31,195 bases of DNA, taken from contig JAIXRD010000289.1 of the NCBI GenBank assembly GCA_027485365.1, forward strand, positions 1 through 31,195, read 5' to 3'. Both the position numbers and the translations under genes were made by a program. This DNA comes from Cryomorphaceae bacterium (GTDB lineage Bacteria; Bacteroidota; Bacteroidia; Flavobacteriales_D; Crocinitomicaceae). This document shows positions 1 to 7,878 of this stretch, piece after piece. Positions within the stretch are counted from its first letter, which is position 1, and each line of letters starts with the position of its first letter. A model generated the notes under the pieces. It was not told where the DNA came from. It ran no database searches and worked only from the letters and a program-made list of their open reading frames with translations.

Positions 1-1
1 T

Positions 2-679
2 ACGATTTGTGCTGGAAATTATATTATATTGGAAGGGAGTGGTGGAAGCAACTATCTATGGAATAATGGGGTGCAGAATGGAATTCCATTTACGCCAAGT
101 ACCACCTCATCATACACAGTGTGCGGTACAGTTGGCTCTTGCACAGGGTGTGACACCGTTGTTGTGACGGTTAATCCCAGTCCTATCGCTTCCTTTATAT
201 CAGATATAAGTGGCTACGATGTTCAATTTTTATACATGGGAACCCCTGTACAATCCTTTAATTGGGATTTTGGTGATGGTAGTAATTCCTCGTTGATGGA
301 TCCTAACCATACCTACACTGGACCAGGCACCTATGGGGTATTACTGATGGTAAATGATAACGGATGTGCAAGCACTTATTTCGAAGAAATCGAGCTTTTT
401 ACACCAGGAACCGATGTACATTTGATAAATATCATTACGCCAAATGGGGATGGGGTGAATGATGTGTTCGACTTAAACCTGAATGGATATAAAAGTGTGA
501 ACATACAAATAGTAAACCGTTGGGGAAATCTTATGGCAGAATTGACTGGTTCTCAACTCACTTGGGATGGGAAAACTAATGGACATCTGGCTCTAGAAGG
601 CGTGTATTTTTACAAATACGAAACGCTGGGTTATGATGGCAAGAACTCCACGGGTCATGGATTCTTTCATCTAAAATAA
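2..679 (+). CDS. T9SS type B (gliding-motility C-terminal) surface protein, 3' part only
   Basis: This is the C-terminal part of a large secreted protein. The frame is open to the left edge of the window (first full codon at position 2), so the start lies outside; a TTG at 29 is just an internal leucine codon. The visible residues begin in an Ig-like segment with paired cysteines. A PKD domain follows, recognisable by the NWDFGDG motif around 251-280. The protein ends in the roughly 85-residue gliding-motility-associated C-terminal domain (ITPNGDGVND, NRWGN, W-DGK, G-Y-Y motifs), the type B signal that sends proteins through the type IX secretion system to the cell surface. Its TAA stop touches the A-run that forms the U-tract of the convergent rnpB gene. 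The function of the full protein cannot be judged from this fragment; an adhesin-like role is inferred from the domains. Confidence 0.9.
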   Translation, partial: TICAGNYIILEGSGGSNYLWNNGVQNGIPFTPSTTSSYTVCGTVGSCTGCDTVVVTVNPSPIASFISDISGYDVQFLYMGTPVQSFNWDFGDGSNSSLMDPNHTYTGPGTYGVLLMVNDNGCASTYFEEIELFTPGTDVHLINIITPNGDGVNDVFDLNLNGYKSVNIQIVNRWGNLMAELTGSQLTWDGKTNGHLALEGVYFYKYETLGYDGKNSTGHGFFHLK

Positions 680-684
680 AAAAA

Positions 685-1070
685 GGCAAATCATAAGCCG
701 GGTTCTGTTCGTTTTGTCACACGTGACGCAACTGCCTATCATTTATCTAGCACTGACGTCGCCATCAGCGTCTATCGACCTACCCTCCGGAATCGAGCGA
801 GCAACTCTTAATGTACAAGACATACTCCGGTATACATGGTCTTTCAGCGCGTAAGGTTTACCCTGCCAACAACATCACTGTTGCTGCGGTGAGCTCTTAC
901 CTCCCCGTTTCACCTTTTCCCCAACGCAACAAGTTTGTCAGGGTAGTTTATTTTCTGCGGCACTTTCTGTATTCATCAAGATGAACCCTTCCCGTTAGGA
1001 AGTACACTGCTCTGTGCTGCCCGGACTTTCCTCCCTCCCGTAAACGGGACAGCGATAGGCCGATTTGCCG
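685..1070 (-). ncRNA. rnpB: RNase P RNA, bacterial type A
   Basis: This is the catalytic RNA of RNase P, which trims the 5' leader from precursor tRNAs. Read on the minus strand it contains the conserved 5' block GAGGAAAGTCCGGGC (near 1018-1032) and the conserved 3' block AGAACCCGGCTTA (near 694-708). The ends are set by helix P1: GGCAAATC at 1069-1062 pairs with GATTTGCC at 692-685. A run of seven T residues follows the 3' arm (684-678) and probably helps end transcription. The total of about 386 nt is normal for the family. A -7 box TACCTTTG sits just upstream. End positions are accurate to a few bases. Confidence 0.96.
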
Positions 1071-1073
1071 AGT

Positions 1074-1081
1074 CAAAGGTA
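1074..1081 (-). promoter_or_regulatory. -7 promoter box of rnpB
   Basis: TACCTTTG on the minus strand matches the Bacteroidota -7 consensus TAnnTTTG exactly. With the usual spacing it places +1 near 1070, the base next to the 5' arm of helix P1. The upstream part of this promoter lies inside the last codons of the neighbouring T9SS type A gene. No clear -33 TTG is visible. Confidence 0.75.
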
Positions 1082-1084
1082 CAA

Positions 1085-2164
1085 TTAGAATTTAACTAAC
1101 GGAAATTCCTTAGATCCATGAATTCCACTGAGGATTATTCGGTAGGTTCCAGTATGTAATGCGTTCAGATCAAGGCTATAGTTAAGCACATGATTCAATG
1201 AGGTGCTAAGTACTAACCTTCCGGCGCCATCGAAGATTTGCGCTAAATATACCGGGGATTTTGAATCAATAAATAAGGTTTCATGCACAGGGTTAGGTCC
1301 AATGGATACATCAAGGCTTGATTCAATTAAGGAAGCATCCAATCCCAAATAATCCTCTTGATATTCTACTTGATTAACCGTACCGTTTGTCTCGGTTGCT
1401 TTAAGCACCCATTCTTTTTCACCATTCGCAAACCACTCGTACTCCGTGCGTTGAATTGGTGGCGTTCCAAACCACTGGCCAGCACCAAAAAATGTTTGGT
1501 AAACGGAATCAATTTCGGCAATATCGTGTCGTAAGCGCAGCGCTTGAAATGTACCTTTCGGGGTTATAATCGTTCCCCATCCATCCACATTGGTAGTGCG
1601 TTGACGATATTGTTTGATTTTAAAGTCAATTACTGGATTTAAATCGATGTAAGTATAGCCTCTGGAATAATGAGAATCATTGTAATTCAATGGTAATTTA
1701 TAGCGTGTTTCTATCGTGTCCGATTTGAATGGAACCCCTTGTCCGTTCACGCTTATGGAATAGCCAAGTGAGGTAATAGAGTCTGTCATTCGCTTGGTAT
1801 ACTGATTCAAATCACTTAAAGAAACAGGTAAGAATTGAGACAATTGATCCAGTGGTAAATCGTTCGTTGGATTGAAATAACTCGCACGATAATTTGTTGG
1901 AGCAACGGGTCCATAGGTTCCGAACACCAATAATGAAGCAAAACCAATGGGGTTATACTCCTTGAGGTATTGACTCGTTGCAGATAAGGCGCTAAAATCC
2001 CAGGTATAATTCGCTCCAGTTGAGGCAAAATCCAGCCCCGTGCCGGCTGCTTGAGAGATACGTACGGTATCACCGGAATTTGCAAAATCCGCTACACTAA
2101 CGGTAATTTGTGATGAAATACCAACGAAAAAACTTAAAAATAAAACGGATAAAAAAGCCTTCAT
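1085..2164 (-). CDS. Secreted protein with T9SS type A sorting domain
   Basis: A 359-residue exported protein of unknown function. It has a signal peptide (residues 1-19, MKAFLSVLFLSFFVGISSQ). A middle region (about 20-275) of beta-rich character is not recognised. The C-terminal T9SS type A sorting domain (about 281-359) shows the GPNPV motif, the LAQIFDGAGRLV strand and the final LHTGTYRIIL-K-F pattern. It is therefore expected to cross the outer membrane through the type IX system and to be attached to the surface or released. A -7-like box TACCTTTA at 2183-2190 gives a leader of about 15 nt. It is a single-gene unit, followed within a few bases by the rnpB promoter. Confidence 0.9.
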   Translation of the reverse strand: MKAFLSVLFLSFFVGISSQITVSVADFANSGDTVRISQAAGTGLDFASTGANYTWDFSALSATSQYLKEYNPIGFASLLVFGTYGPVAPTNYRASYFNPTNDLPLDQLSQFLPVSLSDLNQYTKRMTDSITSLGYSISVNGQGVPFKSDTIETRYKLPLNYNDSHYSRGYTYIDLNPVIDFKIKQYRQRTTNVDGWGTIITPKGTFQALRLRHDIAEIDSVYQTFFGAGQWFGTPPIQRTEYEWFANGEKEWVLKATETNGTVNQVEYQEDYLGLDASLIESSLDVSIGPNPVHETLFIDSKSPVYLAQIFDGAGRLVLSTSLNHVLNYSLDLNALHTGTYRIILSGIHGSKEFPLVKF

Positions 2165-2182
2165 GATCTGTAGATTAAAGGA

Positions 2183-2190
2183 TAAAGGTA
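2183..2190 (-). promoter_or_regulatory. -7-like box of the type A secreted protein gene
   Basis: TACCTTTA on the minus strand has one mismatch to TAnnTTTG, in the last base. It lies 18 nt before the ATG at 2164. It is back-to-back with the helicase promoter, so the two transcription units diverge from about 40 bp. A TTG at 2208-2206 is only 15 nt upstream, shorter than the usual 17-23. Confidence 0.45.
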
Positions 2191-2197
2191 CATGAAA

Positions 2198-2228
2198 TTG
2201 ACTAACAAAATAAATTGCCTTACTTTTA
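2198..2228 (+). promoter_or_regulatory. Helicase promoter with -33 and -7 elements
   Basis: TTG at 2198-2200, a spacer of exactly 20 nt, and TACTTTTA at 2221-2228 fit the Bacteroidota promoter (TTG, 17-23 nt, TAnnTTTG) apart from the last base. Only four bases separate the -7 box from the GTG at 2233, so transcription should begin at or within a base or two of the start codon. This is the only promoter in the window where I can also see the -33 element. Confidence 0.65.
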
Positions 2229-2232
2229 TTGC

Positions 2233-5200
2233 GTGAATGATAAATCCATCATTTTATCGGAATTAAATCAATTTGAACTGGACCTGTCTAGGTTTAATTC
2301 CTCTGATTTATTGGTGAATATCCAAGCCAAACATGTACTGCCTTTTGAAAAAGAAACGGAAGAACTAAGACCTGAAGCATCGAAACTCATAAAAGCTGCG
2401 CATCAAAAAGAACGAGAAGAGGGAATATTTCCCTTGTGTTTATCTGAGGGTATCCTATTCTTGCAGGAAGCGGCGCACCAGCAACAAATTCCAATTTTCC
2501 TTCATTTATTGAACCCGAAAATCAACCCTGTGTTAAATCAGGTTTCGTGGAATATCACAGCGGATGAATGGATTATGAACCCCTATTTATTGCATGTCCT
2601 TTCTTTTGAAGAAACGGAATTTACAGCCCTTGAAAAAAAGGAAATATGCGAGCTATTGATATCCAAAGGATATGATTTGGATGCAAGTATTCGGTACATA
2701 GGAAATTTCCATCCGTATCGACACACGCTATTGAAGGAAGTGATTGAATTAAAAAAGGAAAGCGATTTAAGTCATTTCGATTTTCTATATCAAGGGGCAC
2801 AGCGCGTTGAAGAACCCGCCAATAAATCCTTGTCTCCATTACTTTTCGAGGCAGACCAAACCCAGTTCCAAGCAATAAAACGGGCGGAGTTGCAACACTT
2901 GGTTATTCAAGGCCCCCCAGGGACCGGAAAATCACAAGTTATCGGAAATTTAATCGGTCGGTTTTTAGAAGAAAAAAAGCAGGTGCTTCTTTGTTCCCAA
3001 AAACGTCAAGCATTAGAAGTGATTGCGTCCAAATTAGCAGATTGTGGACTCGGAGAATTAATGCTGATGAGGAACTCGCAGGACGGAATAAAAACTAGTA
3101 TTCAATCATTAGCGAAAAGTTGGGAAGCGATAGAAAAACCCATAGATTCGATGGAGCAGGACTTTTCAAGTACCATTCGCTTGAACTGGCTTCAAGGTCA
3201 ACTGGACCTCTACCACAAGGACGGATTAATTGGGAGGATGAGCCCGAAGGACTTTATTACCGCGACGCGAATCGGAGAAAAAAAGAACGTGGCATTTCAT
3301 GCGGGCATGCCGAGTTACTCGGAATGGTTAACATATAAGCCTATAATTTCGACTATTCCTGATTCGGTATTGCAAACGCTGAGTATGCTCAAGGGTAATT
3401 TGAACTTGGAAAACACCTTTGAAACACGGCTAAAAACACTGAAGCATATACAATCGGAGTTAACCCATTTACAATGGCAGCACTTAACCTATACTGAGAT
3501 TCTAGAACAGTCACACGTAGCACAGACCGTTCATTTGTTTTCAAATGACACGGCGCAGCGCTGTTTGCCGTGGATGAAGCATCGAAGTAAAATAAACCGA
3601 CTGATTAAGAAATTGGAACTTGCTGAGACGCAGCTCCAACAAAAAGAGCATGCGCTTACCTCGTGGAAAAAATTACCTTCGATCGCTTTGTTAAGTGGGC
3701 TACGTAAAGAACTTTCAAAAGGTGGTTTGTTTAAGAAATTCAATCAGCTTCGAATAAAACGAAACTGGTTAACTGATTCAACCGCTGATCTTGGGATATT
3801 AATTGAACTAACTGAAATATACCATTCCTTACTTGATGAACGCTTAAACGCTCAAATGGAATTAATTTCGCTTGGATTAACGGATATTCGGACTGATATC
3901 ACAGCCTACATGACCTTTAATGCCTTGTTTGATGGAAACTTGTATGAACAATACCAAGCACTTTCTAAACAAGAACGAAGTTTCTATGGTACAAATCATT
4001 CAATGATTCAAGGAATTGCGCAAGCGATTAAACAACAATTCGCTAGGAATTCTGAAGCACCTGTCTATGGAAATGTAGCTCATCTTTTAACTAATTTCCA
4101 TCGCTGTATTCCTCATTTAAAAGCATGGGATCAAGTCCCAGCTTCCATCACTGCACCCCTTAATGAATTCGATACCCTCGGAGCCTATGAAGAGGCCATA
4201 ATTGCTTCCGATTGGAACAGATTTATTGCCCAATTTCCGGGCATGAAGGAATTTCTTACCCTTTCTATTGCAGATGAATTAGCACGAATTAAGGCGAATA
4301 GAAAAAATACGCAAGAACGTATTGTTCATCAGATTTTGGTAGATCGTAAAAATACCTTTGATGCATATCATCGATTAATGGCTTCGCCTAACGGTAAATT
4401 AACGACAAGAGAAAAGACATTAAAAAATGAATTGATTATTGGAAAAAGAATCCTTTCAAGGCTTTTTAGTCGAAAAAGAAATTTCCCTTCCTTACGCACC
4501 ATAATGGAAAGTGAAGCTTCACATTGGATTTCTTTGTTGAAGCCCATTTGGCTGAGTAGTCCCGTGCAAATCGCTATGGATTTACCTTTGATCAAAAACC
4601 GTTTTGATGTAGCAATCATTGATGAGGCGAGTCAGTTGTTATTGTCTCATTCGTTAGGTGCGATTTATCGCTCCAAGCAATTAATTGTGGCCGGCGATTC
4701 TATGCAAATGGCCCCTTCAGCCTTTTTTCAGCGAGGAACTTCTAATGCGCTCACCCTGCTTGATCAGGCAGCATTCAATTTACCTCAAAGTCCATTAAAA
4801 TTTCATTACCGAAGCCAACACGAGGAATTGATACAATTTTCGAATCAACATTTTTACAACAATGAACTCATTGTTTTACCGAGCCATCCAAGCTATCAAG
4901 CCATCACATCCATCTATCTCCCCGGTAATCATTACAAAGATGGAATAAATATAATTGAAGCACGGGCTGCAAAAAACCTATTAATTGAAAAATTAGGCTT
5001 AAAAGAGGCCCGTATTGGATTAGTAGCGTTCTCAGAAAAGCAACTTAAAGCCATTATTTCTTTGTGCACCACTTCGGAGCGTTTAGCGATTGAATTAGCC
5101 CTTGAATCCGATGCGCTATTTTTGAAAACTGCAGAACAAGTTCAAGGGGATGAATGCGATGAAATCATCATATCATTTGGCTATGGGTACAATGACGAAG

Positions 5201-5613
5201 GAAGATTTGATTTACGGTTTGGACCCTTAACACAAGATGGTGGCGATAAACGCCTCAACGTTTTATTTAGTAGAGCAAAGCGTAAAATACATTTCATTCA
5301 TTCGGTATGCGCTAAGGATTTTCCAATGAGTGAAAACCCCGCAATCCATGTATTAAAACAGTGGTTTTCTTATGTTGAAAACGCCAAATTAGCCTCTGAT
5401 TCCTTACGAATTCTTAATTTATTGGACAATCAAATTGATGGGTGCGAAATTCGAATTCAACGCTGGATTGATTTATCTCCTAATCTATTCGATTTAATCA
5501 CCTACGAAGCGATCTTAAGCGCAAGAGGTTGGGTTATTCGAGAGGATGCGTTTTCTTCGGCACCGGATCATACCCGTGTCCTCCCTTTGGATGACAGCGT
5601 GAAATTCGCTTAG
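2233..5613 (+). CDS. Superfamily 1 (Upf1/DNA2-like) helicase with DUF4011-like N-terminus
   Basis: A 1126-residue ATP-dependent DNA or RNA helicase. The N-terminal ~200 residues resemble the DUF4011-type segment found in large bacterial SF1 helicases (LDLSRFN, EEGIFPLCL, NPYLLHVL). Motifs follow in order: Walker A GPPGTGKS (227-234), a roughly 500-residue helical insertion, Walker B DEAS (797-800), AGDSMQM (about 820), FHYRSQHEEL, QGDECDE (about 972) and RLNVLFSRAK (1007-1016). No Vsr-like or other nuclease domain is seen at the C-terminus. No ATG occurs before about codon 115. A TTG at 2215 would extend the frame but lies upstream of the -7 box, so GTG 2233 is preferred. The last 80 bp overlap yidD in antisense. 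Its role is not known; relatives occur in both repair and defence settings, and nothing nearby decides between these. Confidence 0.88.
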   Translation: MNDKSIILSELNQFELDLSRFNSSDLLVNIQAKHVLPFEKETEELRPEASKLIKAAHQKEREEGIFPLCLSEGILFLQEAAHQQQIPIFLHLLNPKINPVLNQVSWNITADEWIMNPYLLHVLSFEETEFTALEKKEICELLISKGYDLDASIRYIGNFHPYRHTLLKEVIELKKESDLSHFDFLYQGAQRVEEPANKSLSPLLFEADQTQFQAIKRAELQHLVIQGPPGTGKSQVIGNLIGRFLEEKKQVLLCSQKRQALEVIASKLADCGLGELMLMRNSQDGIKTSIQSLAKSWEAIEKPIDSMEQDFSSTIRLNWLQGQLDLYHKDGLIGRMSPKDFITATRIGEKKNVAFHAGMPSYSEWLTYKPIISTIPDSVLQTLSMLKGNLNLENTFETRLKTLKHIQSELTHLQWQHLTYTEILEQSHVAQTVHLFSNDTAQRCLPWMKHRSKINRLIKKLELAETQLQQKEHALTSWKKLPSIALLSGLRKELSKGGLFKKFNQLRIKRNWLTDSTADLGILIELTEIYHSLLDERLNAQMELISLGLTDIRTDITAYMTFNALFDGNLYEQYQALSKQERSFYGTNHSMIQGIAQAIKQQFARNSEAPVYGNVAHLLTNFHRCIPHLKAWDQVPASITAPLNEFDTLGAYEEAIIASDWNRFIAQFPGMKEFLTLSIADELARIKANRKNTQERIVHQILVDRKNTFDAYHRLMASPNGKLTTREKTLKNELIIGKRILSRLFSRKRNFPSLRTIMESEASHWISLLKPIWLSSPVQIAMDLPLIKNRFDVAIIDEASQLLLSHSLGAIYRSKQLIVAGDSMQMAPSAFFQRGTSNALTLLDQAAFNLPQSPLKFHYRSQHEELIQFSNQHFYNNELIVLPSHPSYQAITSIYLPGNHYKDGINIIEARAAKNLLIEKLGLKEARIGLVAFSEKQLKAIISLCTTSERLAIELALESDALFLKTAEQVQGDECDEIIISFGYGYNDEGRFDLRFGPLTQDGGDKRLNVLFSRAKRKIHFIHSVCAKDFPMSENPAIHVLKQWFSYVENAKLASDSLRILNLLDNQIDGCEIRIQRWIDLSPNLFDLITYEAILSARGWVIREDAFSSAPDHTRVLPLDDSVKFA

Positions 5614-5779
5614 TACCTAACCAAATGCCTTTAATTGGACCCCACACTTGAATGGCTTCAATCATATAGGAAGAGCATGTCGGTGTATATCTACAACTTG
5701 GGGGGAGCAATGGCGAAATAACCCACTGATAAATTCGGACTAAAAAAATAAAGGGAAAACCCAGGATTTTCTTTAACAT
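5534..5779 (-). CDS. yidD: Membrane protein insertion efficiency factor YidD
   Basis: An 81-residue small membrane-associated protein that helps YidC-dependent insertion of inner-membrane proteins. The family pattern is clear: an amphipathic N-terminal helix, YQWVISPLLPPSCRYTPTCS with its two cysteines, YMIEAIQVWG, and the conserved RCHPKGGHGYDPVP end. ATG 5779 is chosen because the only longer start, TTG 5791, lies inside the TATATTTG promoter box. The 3' end runs 80 bp into the antisense strand of the helicase gene. It is transcribed alone, away from the usual rnpA-yidC-rpmH neighbours, although rnpB lies about 4.5 kb away. Confidence 0.95.
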   Translation of the reverse strand: MLKKILGFPFIFLVRIYQWVISPLLPPSCRYTPTCSSYMIEAIQVWGPIKGIWLGTKRISRCHPKGGHGYDPVPKKTHPLE

Positions 5780-5788
5780 TTCCACAGT

Positions 5789-5796
5789 CAAATATA
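5789..5796 (-). promoter_or_regulatory. -7 promoter box of yidD
   Basis: TATATTTG on the minus strand matches TAnnTTTG exactly. Nine bases separate it from ATG 5779, giving a leader of about 6 nt. The box contains the TTG that would otherwise extend yidD, so it decides the start. Confidence 0.65.
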
Positions 5797-5872
5797 CGGA
5801 TTAAAAAACGGATGTTTGTAACTGAGATCACGTAACGCGTTAGCAAACGAGTTATTCCTTAATTTCACCTCC

Positions 5873-6817
5873 ATGAATTTATTCCGATTTCTTCTTATCA
5901 TTTCACTGAATTATTCGTTTTTCATGCAGGCTCAAACGTGGACACACGAACAGTTAGAAGTTAAAACTGAGAACACCTTAAACCGCGTAATGCGTTCTGA
6001 TGACCTGTTCGAAGACCGATGGGTTGAGTTGCCTCAAGCAAAGTTTTGGAGACGAATCATGACTTTATCTCCCGATTCTTGCATTATTAATGTTGCCAAA
6101 AATCGCACGATACTTGAGACCATGGCATTCAAACAGTGGCGAATAAAAACCGAAACCGAAAAAGCGCAATATAAGGCCACATTACGTAAAACCTTTGGCT
6201 TAGATTCTACTGAGGAACTCTATGTTACCACTGGAAAAAATGATTTTTACAGATTTCATGAAGTATTTCCAACCCTCGGAAAAGGAATAGCAGTTTTTGA
6301 AACGAACCAGGTAGACCCTTGGTATGCGCAAGCCATCCTTTTAATCGAAAGTCCAGCGCAACTCAAAAAATCAATAAGTGGTGCGTATGGACCCTTTCAA
6401 CTCATGCCCTCGGTAGCTCAACGATACGGACTCACGGTAAATGGAAACACGGACGAACGAGCCGATTTCTCAAGAAGTGCTTACGCTTCATCTCAACTCA
6501 TTAAAACCTCATGCATTCCATCTGCTAGACGCATTTTAAATGCATATGGGTTGAGTTATTCAGAAAGTGATTTATGGTTTAGATTGCTTGTAATGCATGT
6601 ATATCATGCGGGGGCTGGAAATGTAGCCGCGGTAGTAAATAAAATTAATCCTTCGAACGGCAGCATGGACCTCATCCAACAAATGTGGGTTACCTCAGCG
6701 GGAGGATTTGGAAACAATTCACAAAATTACAGTCAGTTGGCGATTGCTGCACAATGGTTATTACACGATTATGTCTATTCCCAATGCGACGAGCTTCATC
6801 CGTGTTCGGGTAAATAA
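5873..6817 (+). CDS. Secreted lytic transglycosylase (SLT fold)
   Basis: A 314-residue periplasmic or outer-membrane-associated enzyme predicted to cleave peptidoglycan between MurNAc and GlcNAc with 1,6-anhydro product formation. The signal peptide covers about residues 1-21. The SLT domain (about 140-300) shows the catalytic Glu159 in LLIES, the GAYGPFQLMP motif at 170-179 and the downstream YHAGAGNV motif. About 115 residues before the domain are unassigned. No lipobox or LysM repeats are seen. It is a single-gene unit; the final 22 bp overlap the 3' end of the convergent menC. A weak TAATTTCA box ends five bases before the ATG but matches the consensus poorly. Confidence 0.85.
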   Translation: MNLFRFLLIISLNYSFFMQAQTWTHEQLEVKTENTLNRVMRSDDLFEDRWVELPQAKFWRRIMTLSPDSCIINVAKNRTILETMAFKQWRIKTETEKAQYKATLRKTFGLDSTEELYVTTGKNDFYRFHEVFPTLGKGIAVFETNQVDPWYAQAILLIESPAQLKKSISGAYGPFQLMPSVAQRYGLTVNGNTDERADFSRSAYASSQLIKTSCIPSARRILNAYGLSYSESDLWFRLLVMHVYHAGAGNVAAVVNKINPSNGSMDLIQQMWVTSAGGFGNNSQNYSQLAIAAQWLLHDYVYSQCDELHPCSGK

Positions 6818-7878
6818 TGGGTTAGTAATCCTTGATTTAAGGATAAGCCGCAGTTGAAATTCGTGGCAAACAAGCCTCCGGTTCCAAGCCCTTGTGGAAG
6901 TGTGAAATCATATTCGCCAGCAAACTGCGCAATGGCCGTTAATCCGATGTTAGATTCAAGTGCGGAAGTCATCCACCACCCAATACCGCGTTCAGTAGCG
7001 AGATCAATCCATGATTTTGTACCTGAAATACCTCCATGTAAGCTTGGTTTCAAAATGATATATTGGGGGCAAACGCGATCGAGCAAGGCCACTTTTTCAG
7101 CCAATGTGTAGCAGGGAATGAGGGACTCATCCAAGGCTATGGGCACAATCGCTTCCTGGCACAAGGCTGCTAATAAATCTATCTCTTTAACTGCAACCGG
7201 TTGTTCAATCGAATGCACACTTAAGTCTCTGAGTTCATTCAGTATTTGTCGCACATTAGTTGCCGTAAATCCACCGTTTGCGTCTACGCGAATCGTAAGT
7301 AATTCAGGACCAAAATGTTTACGCACCTGTTGAATTATTTCATATTCTTGCTTCCAATCAATCGCGCCAATCTTAAATTTCAACACGGAATACCCTTCCT
7401 TTATTTTTTTCGCTACTTGATCTTGCATCCATTCCGGAGCGCCCATCCAAATTAATCCATTGATTGGTATAGCGCGTTCTCCCCTGGCAAAGGAATTATT
7501 GAATAAAAGTCCTGGGACAGGAGATAAGAAAGCACGGAGCGCACATTCTAAACCGAAACGTATGGATGGAAAATAGGTTAATTCTGGTAAGAACTCATCC
7601 AAGGTGAAGAGCAAATGATCCAGTGGAATCGAACACTGATTCAAGCGAAGGACAAAATCAGATAACTGCTGTTCATATTGAGCATCATTTATATAATCTG
7701 GAGAAAGGCCTTCAATGATGCTGCATTCTCCAATTCCTTGTTTCCCTTCAGCGCTTAGGGTAATAAGCCAAAGTTTCTTTGTAGAAAGCACTCCCCTACT
7801 GGTTCCTGCTGGGAAATTAAAAGCTAATTCATGCTTTTGGACTGTGAAAATCGGGCTTACATCCATTGTTTGTACCAT
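6796..7878 (-). CDS. menC: o-Succinylbenzoate synthase (menaquinone biosynthesis)
   Basis: A 360-residue enolase-superfamily enzyme that dehydrates SHCHC to o-succinylbenzoate in menaquinone synthesis. Expected active-site residues are present: the KFK pair (Lys167, Lys169), metal ligands Asp199 (VDANGG), Glu225 (IEQP) and Asp250 (ALDES), and Lys277 (ILKPSLHGG). The N-terminal capping domain starts with the GIGECS motif around residue 48. It is the last gene of the five-gene operon and its start overlaps the asnB stop by 22 bp (ATG 7878) or 10 bp (ATG 7866), which suggests translational coupling. The 3' end overlaps the convergent transglycosylase. A dipeptide epimerase is the alternative in this superfamily, but the length and LHGG context favour MenC. 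Confidence 0.88.
   Translation of the reverse strand: MVQTMDVSPIFTVQKHELAFNFPAGTSRGVLSTKKLWLITLSAEGKQGIGECSIIEGLSPDYINDAQYEQQLSDFVLRLNQCSIPLDHLLFTLDEFLPELTYFPSIRFGLECALRAFLSPVPGLLFNNSFARGERAIPINGLIWMGAPEWMQDQVAKKIKEGYSVLKFKIGAIDWKQEYEIIQQVRKHFGPELLTIRVDANGGFTATNVRQILNELRDLSVHSIEQPVAVKEIDLLAALCQEAIVPIALDESLIPCYTLAEKVALLDRVCPQYIILKPSLHGGISGTKSWIDLATERGIGWWMTSALESNIGLTAIAQFAGEYDFTLPQGLGTGGLFATNFNCGLSLNQGLLTHYLPEHG

Noticed and set aside
2215..2232. TTG 2215 as the helicase start
   Set aside because: It lies upstream of the -7 box at 2221-2228; GTG 2233 fits the promoter spacing better.
2192..2236. ATG 2192 opening a 14-codon frame, a possible leader peptide or earlier helicase start
   Set aside because: It ends in TGA, is out of frame with the helicase and lies between or over the -33 and -7 elements, so it is probably not transcribed in full.
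2233..5613. Helicase as part of a defence island
   Set aside because: Neighbours are rnpB, yidD, a transglycosylase and secreted proteins; no nuclease, methylase or other defence gene is present.
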